From assembly GCF_030056735.1 (NCBI RefSeq), contig NZ_JASHKN010000010.1:14122-78121 (forward strand): a stretch of DNA of 64,000 nucleotides. Direction: 5' to 3'. The notes below the pieces were generated by a model, which ran no database searches, was not told where the DNA came from, and saw only the letters and a program-made list of their open reading frames with translations. Shown here in pieces: positions 30,538 to 38,543 of this stretch (the stretch's first letter is position 1; each line of letters opens with the position of its first letter). The position numbers were made by a program, and so were the translations under genes. Origin of the DNA: Rhodococcus sp. IEGM 1409. GTDB taxonomy: Bacteria; Actinomycetota; Actinomycetes; Mycobacteriales; Mycobacteriaceae.

Positions 30538-33500
30538 AATCGGGCCCGGCGTCCAGGTGCCCGAACGGGTCTCGGTGGTGACGTTCATCTGAGCGGGAAC
30601 TGCGTCCGAATCGAGCGGTGTGTACTGCTCGAGCGAACCCCAGTCCCGATCCCAGTCGTTGTCCAGGTAGGTCGGCAATGCCCTCGCCGAGAGCAGTTCG
30701 GTGGTCCAGCCGAGCGGCCCGCCGCCGTAGTGGTCCTGCCAGGCGTTGGTGGACTCCGCACCGATGCGGTCGGGCAGAATGCGCCACTCGGGGATCTCGG
30801 CGACGCCGTACAGGTGATCCACCGGACGTTGGCACGGGAAGGCCAGACCGACAGCCCAGTCCATCAGCACCGGATCGGTGGATCCGACGACGTCCTGCAG
30901 CGTGCGCATGGTCGGCACTCGCGGCGGTGTCACCGCCAGCCACTGGTCGGCGCTGATATCGGTGTCACTGGCCACCAGACGCACGGTGTCGGCGTCGGCG
31001 GGCAGTTGATCCATCGGAACGCGCAGGTTGCGCCACGACGGCGACGGGCCGATGTCGATCGGATCGACACGTCCCAGTGCGTCGACGCTCCCGTCTGCCT
31101 GCTTCTTGCCGTACTCGACCTGCAGGACCGCACCGGGGGTGACGATGCCGTCGGAGTTGACGTAGCGGATGCGTCCGGCGGCCGCGACGGTCAGTAGTGG
31201 TGCTGCGTCGTTGCGCTCGGGTAGTGAGTACCAACCGGTGGTCAGCGCAGCGGCCTGCGCCGCCCCGTAACTACCGAGCACCGGTGTTTTTGCGGGGTCG
31301 AGCCCGAACGGGAGCGCGACATTGCTGCCGTTGACGCCTGCCGTCGACTGCGAGCCACCGGCAGTGCCGGATCCGGTTCCCGGCGTGGTGGTGCCGGACT
31401 GAGAGGTCGTGGTGTCGAGGCTGTTTGCACTGCCCGCCGTCGAGTCTTCTGCATCGGCGGTGAGATCGCCTGCGACTCCGTCCGGCGAGAACCCGGTCGA
31501 TTCGCTCGCACCGAACGCACCCGCGCCGGCGAGATCGGTGGGCCGATCCGTCAATTGAAGAACGCCGGCGTTCGGATCGGACTCGACGAGTACCTCGCCC
31601 GCGAGACCGCAGCTTCCGCCGAAGACCGATTCGATGTTGGACTTGCCGATCGAATACGCGGGGTACTGCGCAACAGCTCCCTTGATCAGGGACAGCACCT
31701 CGAACAGCACTACGGCTCCGGCCGCGATGGTCAACGGTGACGGGGCGAGAAGGCGAAGTCGCCTTGTCTTCTTGACGCTGTCTTCCGCGCCGTTTCGCTC
31801 GCGCGGCTCCATGACGTGGTACCAAGCGGCCAACAGCAGCGCGAGGATCGTCAGACCGAGGAAGGCCGTCGAGAATCCCTTACCGCCGATTGACGGCGGC
31901 TTGTCCCACCACGGGACGCCGTAACTCGAGACGTACCACCAGCCGTTGGAGCTGGTGAACGCCACAGCGAGGATGAACAGGATGCCCGCGGCGAACAGGG
32001 CGCGGTTTCGTTTGGAACGCATGCTCGACGCACTCACGCCGACGGCTGCGAGCACGGCAACCGTGGCGGCCAGACCGGCGTACACACCGAAGTGGTGGGT
32101 CCACTTGGTGGGTGTGAACTGCATCAGGAGCAGCGACGCGAACACGATGCCGAGGATCCGGCGCGACGGCCCGATCGCGGTGCCGGGGATCCGGCCCTTG
32201 CGCAGGATCATCATCACGCAGAAGACGAGTCCGACGATCATGACGAACATGCCGAAGCGGCGCGCCAGCGAACCGTCGGGGGAGATGGTCATCAGTGCGT
32301 CCCAACGCAACCGTTCCTCGAACCACGGAACGTTCGGTCCGACGGCCGTTCGCACCCTGGTCGATTCGAGAACTGTCGCGAGGGTTTGATCTGCGAAGAC
32401 CGCGACAAGCACCACGGTTCCGGCTGCGAGGATCGGCATGATCTGAGACAGGAAGCCGACGCGTTTGCCGCGGGCGATCAGGATCTGCAGGATCGGCCGG
32501 GCGCCGGCGATCAGCGCGCCGATCGCGATCAGACCCGAAGGTCCGGCGGCCAACGAGAATGCAGCGATCAGCACCGCCATCGCGGCGGGCAACAGACGTC
32601 CGGTGGCGATGGCGCGCTCGATCGAGCACCAGGTGAGCAGAGCGCCGAGGGCGATGATGGGTTCGGGACGCAAGCCGTTGTTGTACGGCAACCAGAAGGC
32701 CAGGAACACGAGCCCGCCGGTCCAGATCGCAACCTTGTTGCGGCGCACCGCGACACCGAGTCGTGGGATCACCTCGCGGCTGATGACCATCCAGCACAGA
32801 ATGCCGGCGATCAACGCGGGCAGGCGCATCCACATGCTCGCGGTGCTGACCTTCGCGAACAGCGCCAGCACGTCGTAGTACCAACCGAACGGCGCTTCGG
32901 GGACTCCGAACCAGCGGAAGTAATTGGCCATGTACCCGGAGTGCTCCGAGACTCGGGCCATGCCGAGCAGGTAACCGTCGTCGGAAGTGTTGGCGCCGAA
33001 CACATGCCACAGTGCCAACGTGCCGATCACCAGGGCGTCGATGCCGGTGAACTTCCACCATCGCGCAGGCAGGAACCGCCGCGCACGACGGCCGTCGACG
33101 CCGTCGATCCGGTGCAGTGCGTACAACGAGACGATCGTCGAGAGTGCCGCGACGATCATCGCGAACAGTTTGAGAAGTGTGGGGCTGGACGAGAACCGGG
33201 AGTCGACGTCCATGTGGGCGGACAGTCCGGCGGGTGCTGCGCCCTGCAGATCGGTGAAGATGCCGACAACCTGTGGGCGGTAGTCGCCGGTCAGGGTGGT
33301 GCCGACGCCGTCGATGCCGGTGACGGCCGCGACGGTCTGCTCGGAGTTGGTCGTGATGGTGAGCGCGGTGCATCCGCCGAGTTGATCGAGCGGAGCCGAG
33401 ATCAGAACCGAATCGCGAGTGAGTGCTTCGAGGCGGTCGGCAGTAGTGCGGACGGTGAGGCCTCGGGCGTTTCGGTCCGGCGCACCGTTCGCCATGGTCG

Positions 33501-33810
33501 AGAGCAGAGTGCCGCCGCTGCCGCCCAATTGGTCCAGGGTCGAACACGGGATGGTGATGTCCAGAGATGTGGGCGAGTAGGAGATCAGCGGCGACGAAAC
33601 GCTGTTGAGGGTCCCACCCTGCGGCCAGTCGATGCTCGCTGCTTCCTGCTTGACGGGCAGGAAGGGCGTCGCAAGTGCGAGAAGCAGGCCGAGAAGGCCG
33701 GTGACTATCGCAATGAGTCGTGCCGTCCGGACTTTCTGGGAATCCGATTCTCGGGGAGCTTCGGGGCCAGTGGGCACGGGTTTCGGGGGCACTACTACTT
33801 CAGACGGCAC
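30523..33810 (-). CDS. embC: Arabinosyltransferase, EmbC-like
   Basis: A 1095-residue GT-C arabinosyltransferase with the same layout as its paralogue: an Ala/Pro-rich cytoplasmic start, first helix, jelly-roll domain, DDGYLLGMARV catalytic loop, multiple helices and a C-terminal carbohydrate-binding domain. The C-terminal stretch with RTLQDVVGSTDPVLMDWAVG and the ending RSGTWTPGPIRY recall EmbC most closely, so the symbol is tentative within the Emb family. The GTG at 33810 sits eight bases after a TAACAT -10; an upstream GTG at 33843 would add 11 residues. It should contribute to arabinan of lipoarabinomannan and/or arabinogalactan. Confidence 0.92.
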   Translation of the reverse strand: MPSEVVVPPKPVPTGPEAPRESDSQKVRTARLIAIVTGLLGLLLALATPFLPVKQEAASIDWPQGGTLNSVSSPLISYSPTSLDITIPCSTLDQLGGSGGTLLSTMANGAPDRNARGLTVRTTADRLEALTRDSVLISAPLDQLGGCTALTITTNSEQTVAAVTGIDGVGTTLTGDYRPQVVGIFTDLQGAAPAGLSAHMDVDSRFSSSPTLLKLFAMIVAALSTIVSLYALHRIDGVDGRRARRFLPARWWKFTGIDALVIGTLALWHVFGANTSDDGYLLGMARVSEHSGYMANYFRWFGVPEAPFGWYYDVLALFAKVSTASMWMRLPALIAGILCWMVISREVIPRLGVAVRRNKVAIWTGGLVFLAFWLPYNNGLRPEPIIALGALLTWCSIERAIATGRLLPAAMAVLIAAFSLAAGPSGLIAIGALIAGARPILQILIARGKRVGFLSQIMPILAAGTVVLVAVFADQTLATVLESTRVRTAVGPNVPWFEERLRWDALMTISPDGSLARRFGMFVMIVGLVFCVMMILRKGRIPGTAIGPSRRILGIVFASLLLMQFTPTKWTHHFGVYAGLAATVAVLAAVGVSASSMRSKRNRALFAAGILFILAVAFTSSNGWWYVSSYGVPWWDKPPSIGGKGFSTAFLGLTILALLLAAWYHVMEPRERNGAEDSVKKTRRLRLLAPSPLTIAAGAVVLFEVLSLIKGAVAQYPAYSIGKSNIESVFGGSCGLAGEVLVESDPNAGVLQLTDRPTDLAGAGAFGASESTGFSPDGVAGDLTADAEDSTAGSANSLDTTTSQSGTTTPGTGSGTAGGSQSTAGVNGSNVALPFGLDPAKTPVLGSYGAAQAAALTTGWYSLPERNDAAPLLTVAAAGRIRYVNSDGIVTPGAVLQVEYGKKQADGSVDALGRVDPIDIGPSPSWRNLRVPMDQLPADADTVRLVASDTDISADQWLAVTPPRVPTMRTLQDVVGSTDPVLMDWAVGLAFPCQRPVDHLYGVAEIPEWRILPDRIGAESTNAWQDHYGGGPLGWTTELLSARALPTYLDNDWDRDWGSLEQYTPLDSDAVPAQMNVTTETRSGTWTPGPIRYQS

Positions 33811-33818
33811 AAGGAACG

Positions 33819-33824
33819 ATGTTA
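33819..33824 (-). promoter_or_regulatory. Leaderless -10 element of embC
   Basis: On the minus strand TAACAT is followed by CGTTCCTT and the GTG start at 33810. No Shine-Dalgarno sequence precedes that GTG, which supports leaderless initiation there. Confidence 0.5.
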
Positions 33825-33859
33825 GGCGAGTGCGGGCCCGCACATCCTGAGAGAACTAC

Positions 33860-34129
33860 TCAGGATGCAACTTCCTGTTCGGATTGTGGTGTTTCAAGTG
33901 TTCGGGCGATGGTGTCGAGTGAAATACCCAACACTTCCGCGACCGCGCTGATGGTGAAGAAGGCGGGTGTCGCGATGCGGCCGGTTTCGATCTTGCGCAG
34001 CGTTTCGACCGAGATACCGGCGTCGAGCGCTACCTGAACCATGCTTCGGTCTCCCCGTGCCGATCGCAGGAGTTCACCCAGTCGTAGCCCTCGTTCGAGT
34101 TCTTCCGCCGTCAGCGGTACGCGCACCAT
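33860..34129 (-). CDS. XRE-family helix-turn-helix regulator
   Basis: An 89-residue DNA-binding protein that is essentially one Cro/C1-type domain. It has a helix-turn-helix around residues 30-50 (VQVALDAGISVETLRKIETG) and an FTISAVAEVLGISLD helix after it. It is divergent from a methionine aminopeptidase gene with a symmetric operator-like sequence between them, so it probably controls itself and that enzyme. It ends 49 bases before the embC start on the same strand, so read-through into embC is possible. The start follows a TACTAT -10 by six bases. Confidence 0.85.
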   Translation of the reverse strand: MVRVPLTAEELERGLRLGELLRSARGDRSMVQVALDAGISVETLRKIETGRIATPAFFTISAVAEVLGISLDTIARTLETPQSEQEVAS

Positions 34130-34134
34130 GTGCT

Positions 34135-34154
34135 TATAGTAATACCGGTATAGT
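34135..34154. promoter_or_regulatory. Divergent promoter/operator of the XRE and MAP genes
   Basis: TATAGT occurs at 34135-34140 and 34149-34154 on either side of an exact palindrome ATACCGGTAT (34142-34151). On the plus strand the second TATAGT is a good -10 for the aminopeptidase. On the minus strand TACTAT (34141-34136) lies six bases before the XRE start. One repressor bound to the palindrome would cover both promoters. Confidence 0.55.
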
Positions 34155-34178
34155 TATTCGACAAGGAAGGTGTTCGAG

Positions 34179-34943
34179 ATGGTCGAAATCAAGACCGCAG
34201 GCGAAATCGACGCGATGGCGGCGGCGGGAAGAATCACGGCGCAGGCTCTGGCTGCGGCGCGTGAGGCGGCGAGCGTCGGGGTGACGTTGCTCGAATTGGA
34301 CGCCGTTGCCGCGGAGGTTATTTCGGCGGCCGGTGCCTCGGCACTGTTTTTGAACTACCGGCCGGCAACAGCGCCGGTACCCTTCCCCGGTGCCATCTGT
34401 GCGAGCGTGAACGATGCTGTGGTGCACGGTATCCCGAATGGGTACCGACTCCGCGACGGTGACCTGGTCAGCATCGACTGCGGTGCGAGACTCGACGGAT
34501 GGTGCGGCGACTCCGCCATCAGCTTCACTGTCGGGCAGGGGAGCAGTGAGGATCAGGCACTGATCGACGCGACCGATCAGGCCCTGGCACACGGCATTGC
34601 CGCCGCCCTGCCCGGAAACCGGTTGGGCGACATCGGTGCCGCGATCGGACAGTACGCGCGCGGCCTCGGATACGGCATGCTCGCCGATCACGGTGGGCAC
34701 GGCATCGGCCGTGAGATGCACGAAGGACCTGACGTGCCCAACGAAGGTCGAGCAGGCAAAGGCTTCCGGCTGCGCCCCGGCCTGGTCATCGCCATCGAAC
34801 CGATGCTCATCGCCGACGGAACCGACGACTACCGGCACGACGACGACGGGTGGACCCTTCGTACCGTTTCTGGCGCCAGGGCTGCGCACAGTGAGCACAC
34901 TGTCGCGATCACCGAAGACGGTCCGGTGATCATGACCTGCTGA
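34179..34943 (+). CDS. map: Type I methionine aminopeptidase
   Basis: A 254-residue metalloprotease that removes the initiator methionine from nascent proteins. The metal ligands expected for the family are visible in SIDCGA, GDSAISF, GGHGIG, AIEPML and SEHTVAI, with a substrate histidine in VVHGIPN. There is no N-terminal SH3-binding extension. The ATG at 34179 is preferred over the GTG at 34170 because AAGGAAGG (34163-34170) lies eight bases upstream. Having a dedicated divergent XRE regulator is unusual for a housekeeping map gene, so this may be a second, conditionally expressed copy. Confidence 0.92.
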   Translation: MVEIKTAGEIDAMAAAGRITAQALAAAREAASVGVTLLELDAVAAEVISAAGASALFLNYRPATAPVPFPGAICASVNDAVVHGIPNGYRLRDGDLVSIDCGARLDGWCGDSAISFTVGQGSSEDQALIDATDQALAHGIAAALPGNRLGDIGAAIGQYARGLGYGMLADHGGHGIGREMHEGPDVPNEGRAGKGFRLRPGLVIAIEPMLIADGTDDYRHDDDGWTLRTVSGARAAHSEHTVAITEDGPVIMTC

Positions 34944-34952
34944 TCAACCCGT

Positions 34953-36785
34953 TTAACCCTGGTTCGAGGTTTTGCCGCTCACGAGGTCTCTTACGTCCCA
35001 CACCCACACGTCGTCGACGCGTTTGGCGTCGAAGCCGACCAGTTCCTCGACCGTGTGGCGCAGGGCGTCGTCACCGGAGAATCGCGGAAGTACCAAAACG
35101 TCGGCGTGCCAGTACCGCAGGTCGGTCAGTGCGTTCGCCCTGGTGCCCACGTCGATCAACGGAACCTTGCCGGTTTGTTTGGCATTGACCAGCAGGGTCG
35201 AGGTGGGCCGGGACTCGGCGCCGTAGATTCCGGCGCGGGTCTTCGAATCCGGACCGACGAAGTATCCGCCGGCAATCGGGAACCCGAAGTCCGCGTCGAC
35301 CTGCCAGCTCAGTGCGCGGGCGTCTTCCGCGCTCGCGACGGGGACCGTCACCAGGGTGCCGTTGCTGACGTAGTTCTCCCACGAGCCGCTGGTGATGAAT
35401 TCGGGCGTCGCCGATCGCTGATCGGCGTCGATGGGCGTCGGGATGAGAGGAATCATCGCGACGGCGAGCGTCACCAGCCAGACCCCGGCAGCAGTGCGAC
35501 GCGGTCCACGAAGCTCGACAAAAGCGCGGTAGGTGCCGAGGGTGAGGAGCAGTCCGATCGCCGGAATCGCGCCCATGGCGAATCGGGATTCGAGCACCGA
35601 TTCGAACAGCGGCAGGTCGGCGAGAAGTTTCCACGGCAGGGTGATGCCGGTCCTGTCGCCGTCGATGATCAGTTCGGAACCGAGCGAGAGCACACCCATG
35701 ACCACGATCACGGCGGCGGCAGCGCGGGTCAGGCGGATGCGCCACAACCACACCGTGGCACCGAGGAGCAGGATCACCAGCGGCCAGCCGAAGTAGGCGT
35801 TCTCCTCGGTCGGGTTCATCCGGAACTCGGCGCCCTCGGGATCGCCCGCAACCGATTCGGTCGGGAACGTGGTGAGGGCAGCGGTGTCGTTGCCGGCCTG
35901 ACCGTGTGAGACGCCGTCGTAGCTCGCTGGGCCGAAGAACTGCGACCACAGCGGCACGGCGGTGATCAGGAGTGTGACTGCGCCGCCGACCACGAGGCCG
36001 GGCATCGCGCGCTTGATCGCCTGTCGTGACTTGGCCACGTCGGGCAGGGCGTATGCGGCGCCGAACACCATGGCTGACATCGTGAAGATGAGGAGCGGCT
36101 CTTCGCCGAGGAAGATCTGCCACGCGACGAGTAGGCCGAGAACGATTCCGTCGCGAACCGGGCGCTTGCCGTTCGAGATGCGCACTACCTGCAAGAAGAT
36201 GAACGGGAGGACGAAGAACGCGACGAAGTTCGGATGGCCGTTGGCGTGCGAGATCATGGCCGGGGCAAATCCGCAGAACCCCGCGCCGACGGCGGCGGCG
36301 ACCTTGGAGCGGACCGAGACGCCGGTCAGTACGTGCCTCGAGAACGCCCAGTACCAAGCGATGGCGGTGCCGCCGAGCCCGGCGGTCAGCCCGATCGCAT
36401 ACGTGGCCGTCGGTCCGAAGATCAGCGTGATCGGGGCCAGCGGGATGCTGATACCGAACATCGCGGTATTGGCCATCAGGTTCACGCCGAGTGGGTAATT
36501 CTGCAGGTCACTGAACAGCGGACTGCGGAACTGGGCCAGGGCGTGGGCGGTATCGGCGAAGAACCATTCCCACATCGCCTGGTCGCGGCCCGCATTGAAC
36601 AGGTAGCCGGACTGCAGATCGCTCCACAGGTTCGACATCACGTAGATCGCCGCGACGGTGAACGTCGCCATGATCGCGAGATCGACCAGACGCCCGCGCT
36701 GGACTACCGAGCGCCTGACTGCTGAACGGACTCGCCCCGGACGTGCTTCTTCGAGCAGTTGGACGTCGGGCAAGGTCTCGGTCAT
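34953..36785 (-). CDS. Polytopic membrane protein, possible GT-C glycosyltransferase
   Basis: A 610-residue membrane protein with a basic cytoplasmic start, about ten to twelve hydrophobic helices and a soluble C-terminal domain from about residue 440. An early extracytoplasmic loop contains NAGRDQAMWEWFFAD and later QNYPLGVNLMANTAMFG, and a short motif HANGHPNFVAFF follows. This layout is common among actinobacterial GT-C-like mannosyl- or arabinosyl-transferases, but no family-defining catalytic motif is certain. It is convergent with map (9-base gap) and divergent from the porin gene. It could be a polyprenyl-phosphate sugar transferase or a relative of the YfhO-type protein at 54422. Confidence 0.6.
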   Translation of the reverse strand: MTETLPDVQLLEEARPGRVRSAVRRSVVQRGRLVDLAIMATFTVAAIYVMSNLWSDLQSGYLFNAGRDQAMWEWFFADTAHALAQFRSPLFSDLQNYPLGVNLMANTAMFGISIPLAPITLIFGPTATYAIGLTAGLGGTAIAWYWAFSRHVLTGVSVRSKVAAAVGAGFCGFAPAMISHANGHPNFVAFFVLPFIFLQVVRISNGKRPVRDGIVLGLLVAWQIFLGEEPLLIFTMSAMVFGAAYALPDVAKSRQAIKRAMPGLVVGGAVTLLITAVPLWSQFFGPASYDGVSHGQAGNDTAALTTFPTESVAGDPEGAEFRMNPTEENAYFGWPLVILLLGATVWLWRIRLTRAAAAVIVVMGVLSLGSELIIDGDRTGITLPWKLLADLPLFESVLESRFAMGAIPAIGLLLTLGTYRAFVELRGPRRTAAGVWLVTLAVAMIPLIPTPIDADQRSATPEFITSGSWENYVSNGTLVTVPVASAEDARALSWQVDADFGFPIAGGYFVGPDSKTRAGIYGAESRPTSTLLVNAKQTGKVPLIDVGTRANALTDLRYWHADVLVLPRFSGDDALRHTVEELVGFDAKRVDDVWVWDVRDLVSGKTSNQG

Positions 36786-37118
36786 GCAGTCGGTGCCTTT
36801 CGGTTCTGGCGCCCATCCCTGAAGTGGCGATCTCAGAAGTTCGGGGTGGCCTCTTTAGGTCTCGATTCGATAACTTCCACTGTCAGAGTAACGAACAAAA
36901 CGGTTCGCGTCTGCGAGCGGGCGCAGTCATCGGGACAAACCGGTCCACCCGACTTGTCCGAAAAGTAATGTTTTGTGCATCGTTTGACGGGTTCGTGACC
37001 GGGGTATCGCAACAAGGATCTTGCTCGCGTTTGTTCAGGCAGCCCCGACGAATCCCATCCTCGACGAAGAGTTGGAACCTACGTCCGGGGCCTATACCGG
37101 ATGGGATGGTGCTTGTGC
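36786..37118. other. 333-bp divergent intergenic region before the porin gene
   Basis: No gene is seen. It must hold the promoters of the minus-strand membrane protein and the plus-strand porin. Visible elements are a GTAAC core near 36892 and GGACAA/TTGTCC arms around 36930-36960. The porin -10 candidate lies near the right end. No riboswitch-like structure is recognised. Confidence 0.4.
37093..37098 (+). promoter_or_regulatory. Possible -10 element of the porin gene
   Basis: TATACC resembles a -10 hexamer, with TTGGAA (37072-37077) as a weak -35 at a short 15-base spacing. A start site near 37105 would lie after the ATG at 37101, which favours the downstream ATG at 37119 as the real start. 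Confidence 0.3.
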
Positions 37119-37790
37119 ATGTCGAAGACAGCAGTTCGCAGTAGCGCAGTAGGAGCAGTGGCCTTGTTGGCCGTTGTCTTGGGGGGTGGGACGGCGTCGG
37201 CAGGCGTCGACAACACCAGTTCGATAACCGACGCCAAAGGAAATCGGATAGAAGTCTTCCAAGCGGACACCGCTATCCATGTCTTTCCGCCGCTCGACAG
37301 CTCACCGCTGAGTGTCGAGTTCTTCCACGACGGGGTTGCCGGCGTGAAGATCGACGGGCCGGATGCAGCAAGCTTCACCGGAACGAAGCTGACGATCGGC
37401 TATCAGATCGGCTACCCGATCGCGTTGACCGGTGCGACAGTTGTTCTCAACAGCCCCGGCCTCGACTGGGCGGTAACGGGCGGAACGAACCTCGGTATCG
37501 GCCTGGTTCCGGACTTCGAACTGGGACTGGACATTTCGAACGGGTTTGCGATAGGCGGCGACATCATTCCTTCCCAGGAACTTGACGTCGATCTGGCGCC
37601 GGGTGGTATCACCGACGTCGCGTTGCTCGAGGATCAGGAATTCGACGGTCCCGAAGCGGCCGTTCGACTTTCCGGAGTTCACGGCTACGTGCAGGGAGCA
37701 ATCGGGCCGGTGACTATCAGGCCGTACGCGAAGGCTGTCACCTCGAATGGCGATACCGTCGTCACTTACGGTGTACCGCAGAGGCTTTAG
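37119..37790 (+). CDS. MspA-family porin
   Basis: A 223-residue secreted protein with a signal peptide of about 28 residues (AVALLAVVLGGGTASAG) and a beta-rich mature part typical of MspA-type outer-membrane porins, which let small hydrophilic molecules cross the mycolate layer. Family features are the start VDNTSSITDAKGNRIEVFQ, the glycine-rich strands GYQIGYPIALTG and GLDISNGFAIGGD, and the ending VRPYAKAVTSNGDTVVTYG-like block. The ATG at 37119 is chosen over 37101 on promoter position. A very strong terminator follows immediately, so it is a single-gene unit. Confidence 0.88.
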   Translation: MSKTAVRSSAVGAVALLAVVLGGGTASAGVDNTSSITDAKGNRIEVFQADTAIHVFPPLDSSPLSVEFFHDGVAGVKIDGPDAASFTGTKLTIGYQIGYPIALTGATVVLNSPGLDWAVTGGTNLGIGLVPDFELGLDISNGFAIGGDIIPSQELDVDLAPGGITDVALLEDQEFDGPEAAVRLSGVHGYVQGAIGPVTIRPYAKAVTSNGDTVVTYGVPQRL

Positions 37791-37804
37791 CGGAAGCGGG
37801 TGCT

Positions 37805-37843
37805 CCCACCGTCACGCTGCAACAGCGTGACGGTGGGGGTTTT
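37805..37843. terminator. Bidirectional intrinsic terminator
   Basis: Perfect 15-bp arms CCCACCGTCACGCTG and CAGCGTGACGGTGGG flank a three-base loop, and TTTT follows at 37840-37843. It terminates the porin gene. The stop codon of the convergent minus-strand gene (37812-37814) lies inside the left arm, so one hairpin may serve both. Confidence 0.88.
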
Positions 37844-38444
37844 CCGCGTTGCGCGTGGTCGAATCGGTGCCACGAATAGGCGAAGCGTCTGCCCAATGGG
37901 CACTGCGGGAAACACTGACGAGTTTCGCGACCAGTCGTGCCGCGATCCACACGAGGTACACGGCGGTGATCAGAAGCAGAAGTGCCCAGTCGTGCGCGAA
38001 GAATCCGACTATCCCGCCGACCGTGAACGCGAGGGCGACAAAGACGACGCGTCCGCCCACGTCGGTCTCGACCAGGTACTCGGGTTCGATCGGATCGTCG
38101 GGTTCGCTCGATTCGTCGACGTCCCCAGCCGATTCGGCCTTGGACTTCTCGTGGTGTTCGGTCGGGATCTCGAGTAGCTCACCCCATTCGAGCACCGCAA
38201 CGGTGTGCGCGGTGTCGGTCGGGATCGTGCGGTAGTCGCGAGACTCGGAAACGTCGATGAGAGCCCTTGCCAGAGTGAGGACTTCGATGCGGTTGCGAAT
38301 CGCGACGCTCAACACTTCGTGAAAGGCCTGCTCGCGCCCGAACGGTTTGCCGCGTGCAATGACCAGAACATGCTCAGCGGAATCGAGAACTGCACGATGC
38401 GGTACAAGCTCGCGGCTGTGCGCAACGAGTTCGCTCACTGTCAT
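37812..38444 (-). CDS. ANTAR-like protein with two membrane helices
   Basis: A 210-residue protein of uncertain function. Residues of about 15-65 (start HRAVLDSAEHVLVIARG, then AFHEVLSVAIRNRIEVLTLARALID) resemble an ANTAR domain, the small three-helix RNA-binding module of antiterminators. An acidic linker follows, then two hydrophobic helices (about residues 130-150 and 153-175) and a short hydrophilic tail. ANTAR proteins are normally soluble, so this arrangement is unusual. ATG 38444 is preferred over the adjacent GTG 38447 because GGGG lies upstream. Its stop codon is inside the terminator hairpin of the porin gene. The domain call is from pattern only. Confidence 0.6.
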   Translation of the reverse strand: MTVSELVAHSRELVPHRAVLDSAEHVLVIARGKPFGREQAFHEVLSVAIRNRIEVLTLARALIDVSESRDYRTIPTDTAHTVAVLEWGELLEIPTEHHEKSKAESAGDVDESSEPDDPIEPEYLVETDVGGRVVFVALAFTVGGIVGFFAHDWALLLLITAVYLVWIAARLVAKLVSVSRSAHWADASPIRGTDSTTRNAENPHRHAVAA

Positions 38445-38543
38445 CACCTACCCCACCGGTGGTTGATGCGGCCGTTTGCTCGACTGCGCTTGGAGGGGCT
38501 GAGTACCCCGGCAGTTTCGGAAACAAACTCGCCGGGTGGCGTG

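Noticed and set aside
32965-32967. An apparent natural substitution at the EmbB M306 position (Leu in DDGYLL)
   Set aside because: Counting from Y302 and checking against Y319 and E327 shows that M306 corresponds to the Met of GMARV or TMARV, which is conserved in both proteins. The Leu lies at or next to position 303.
32092-33825. A 577-codon plus-strand open frame over embC
   Set aside because: It is antisense to the conserved embC coding sequence and lacks any domain signature.
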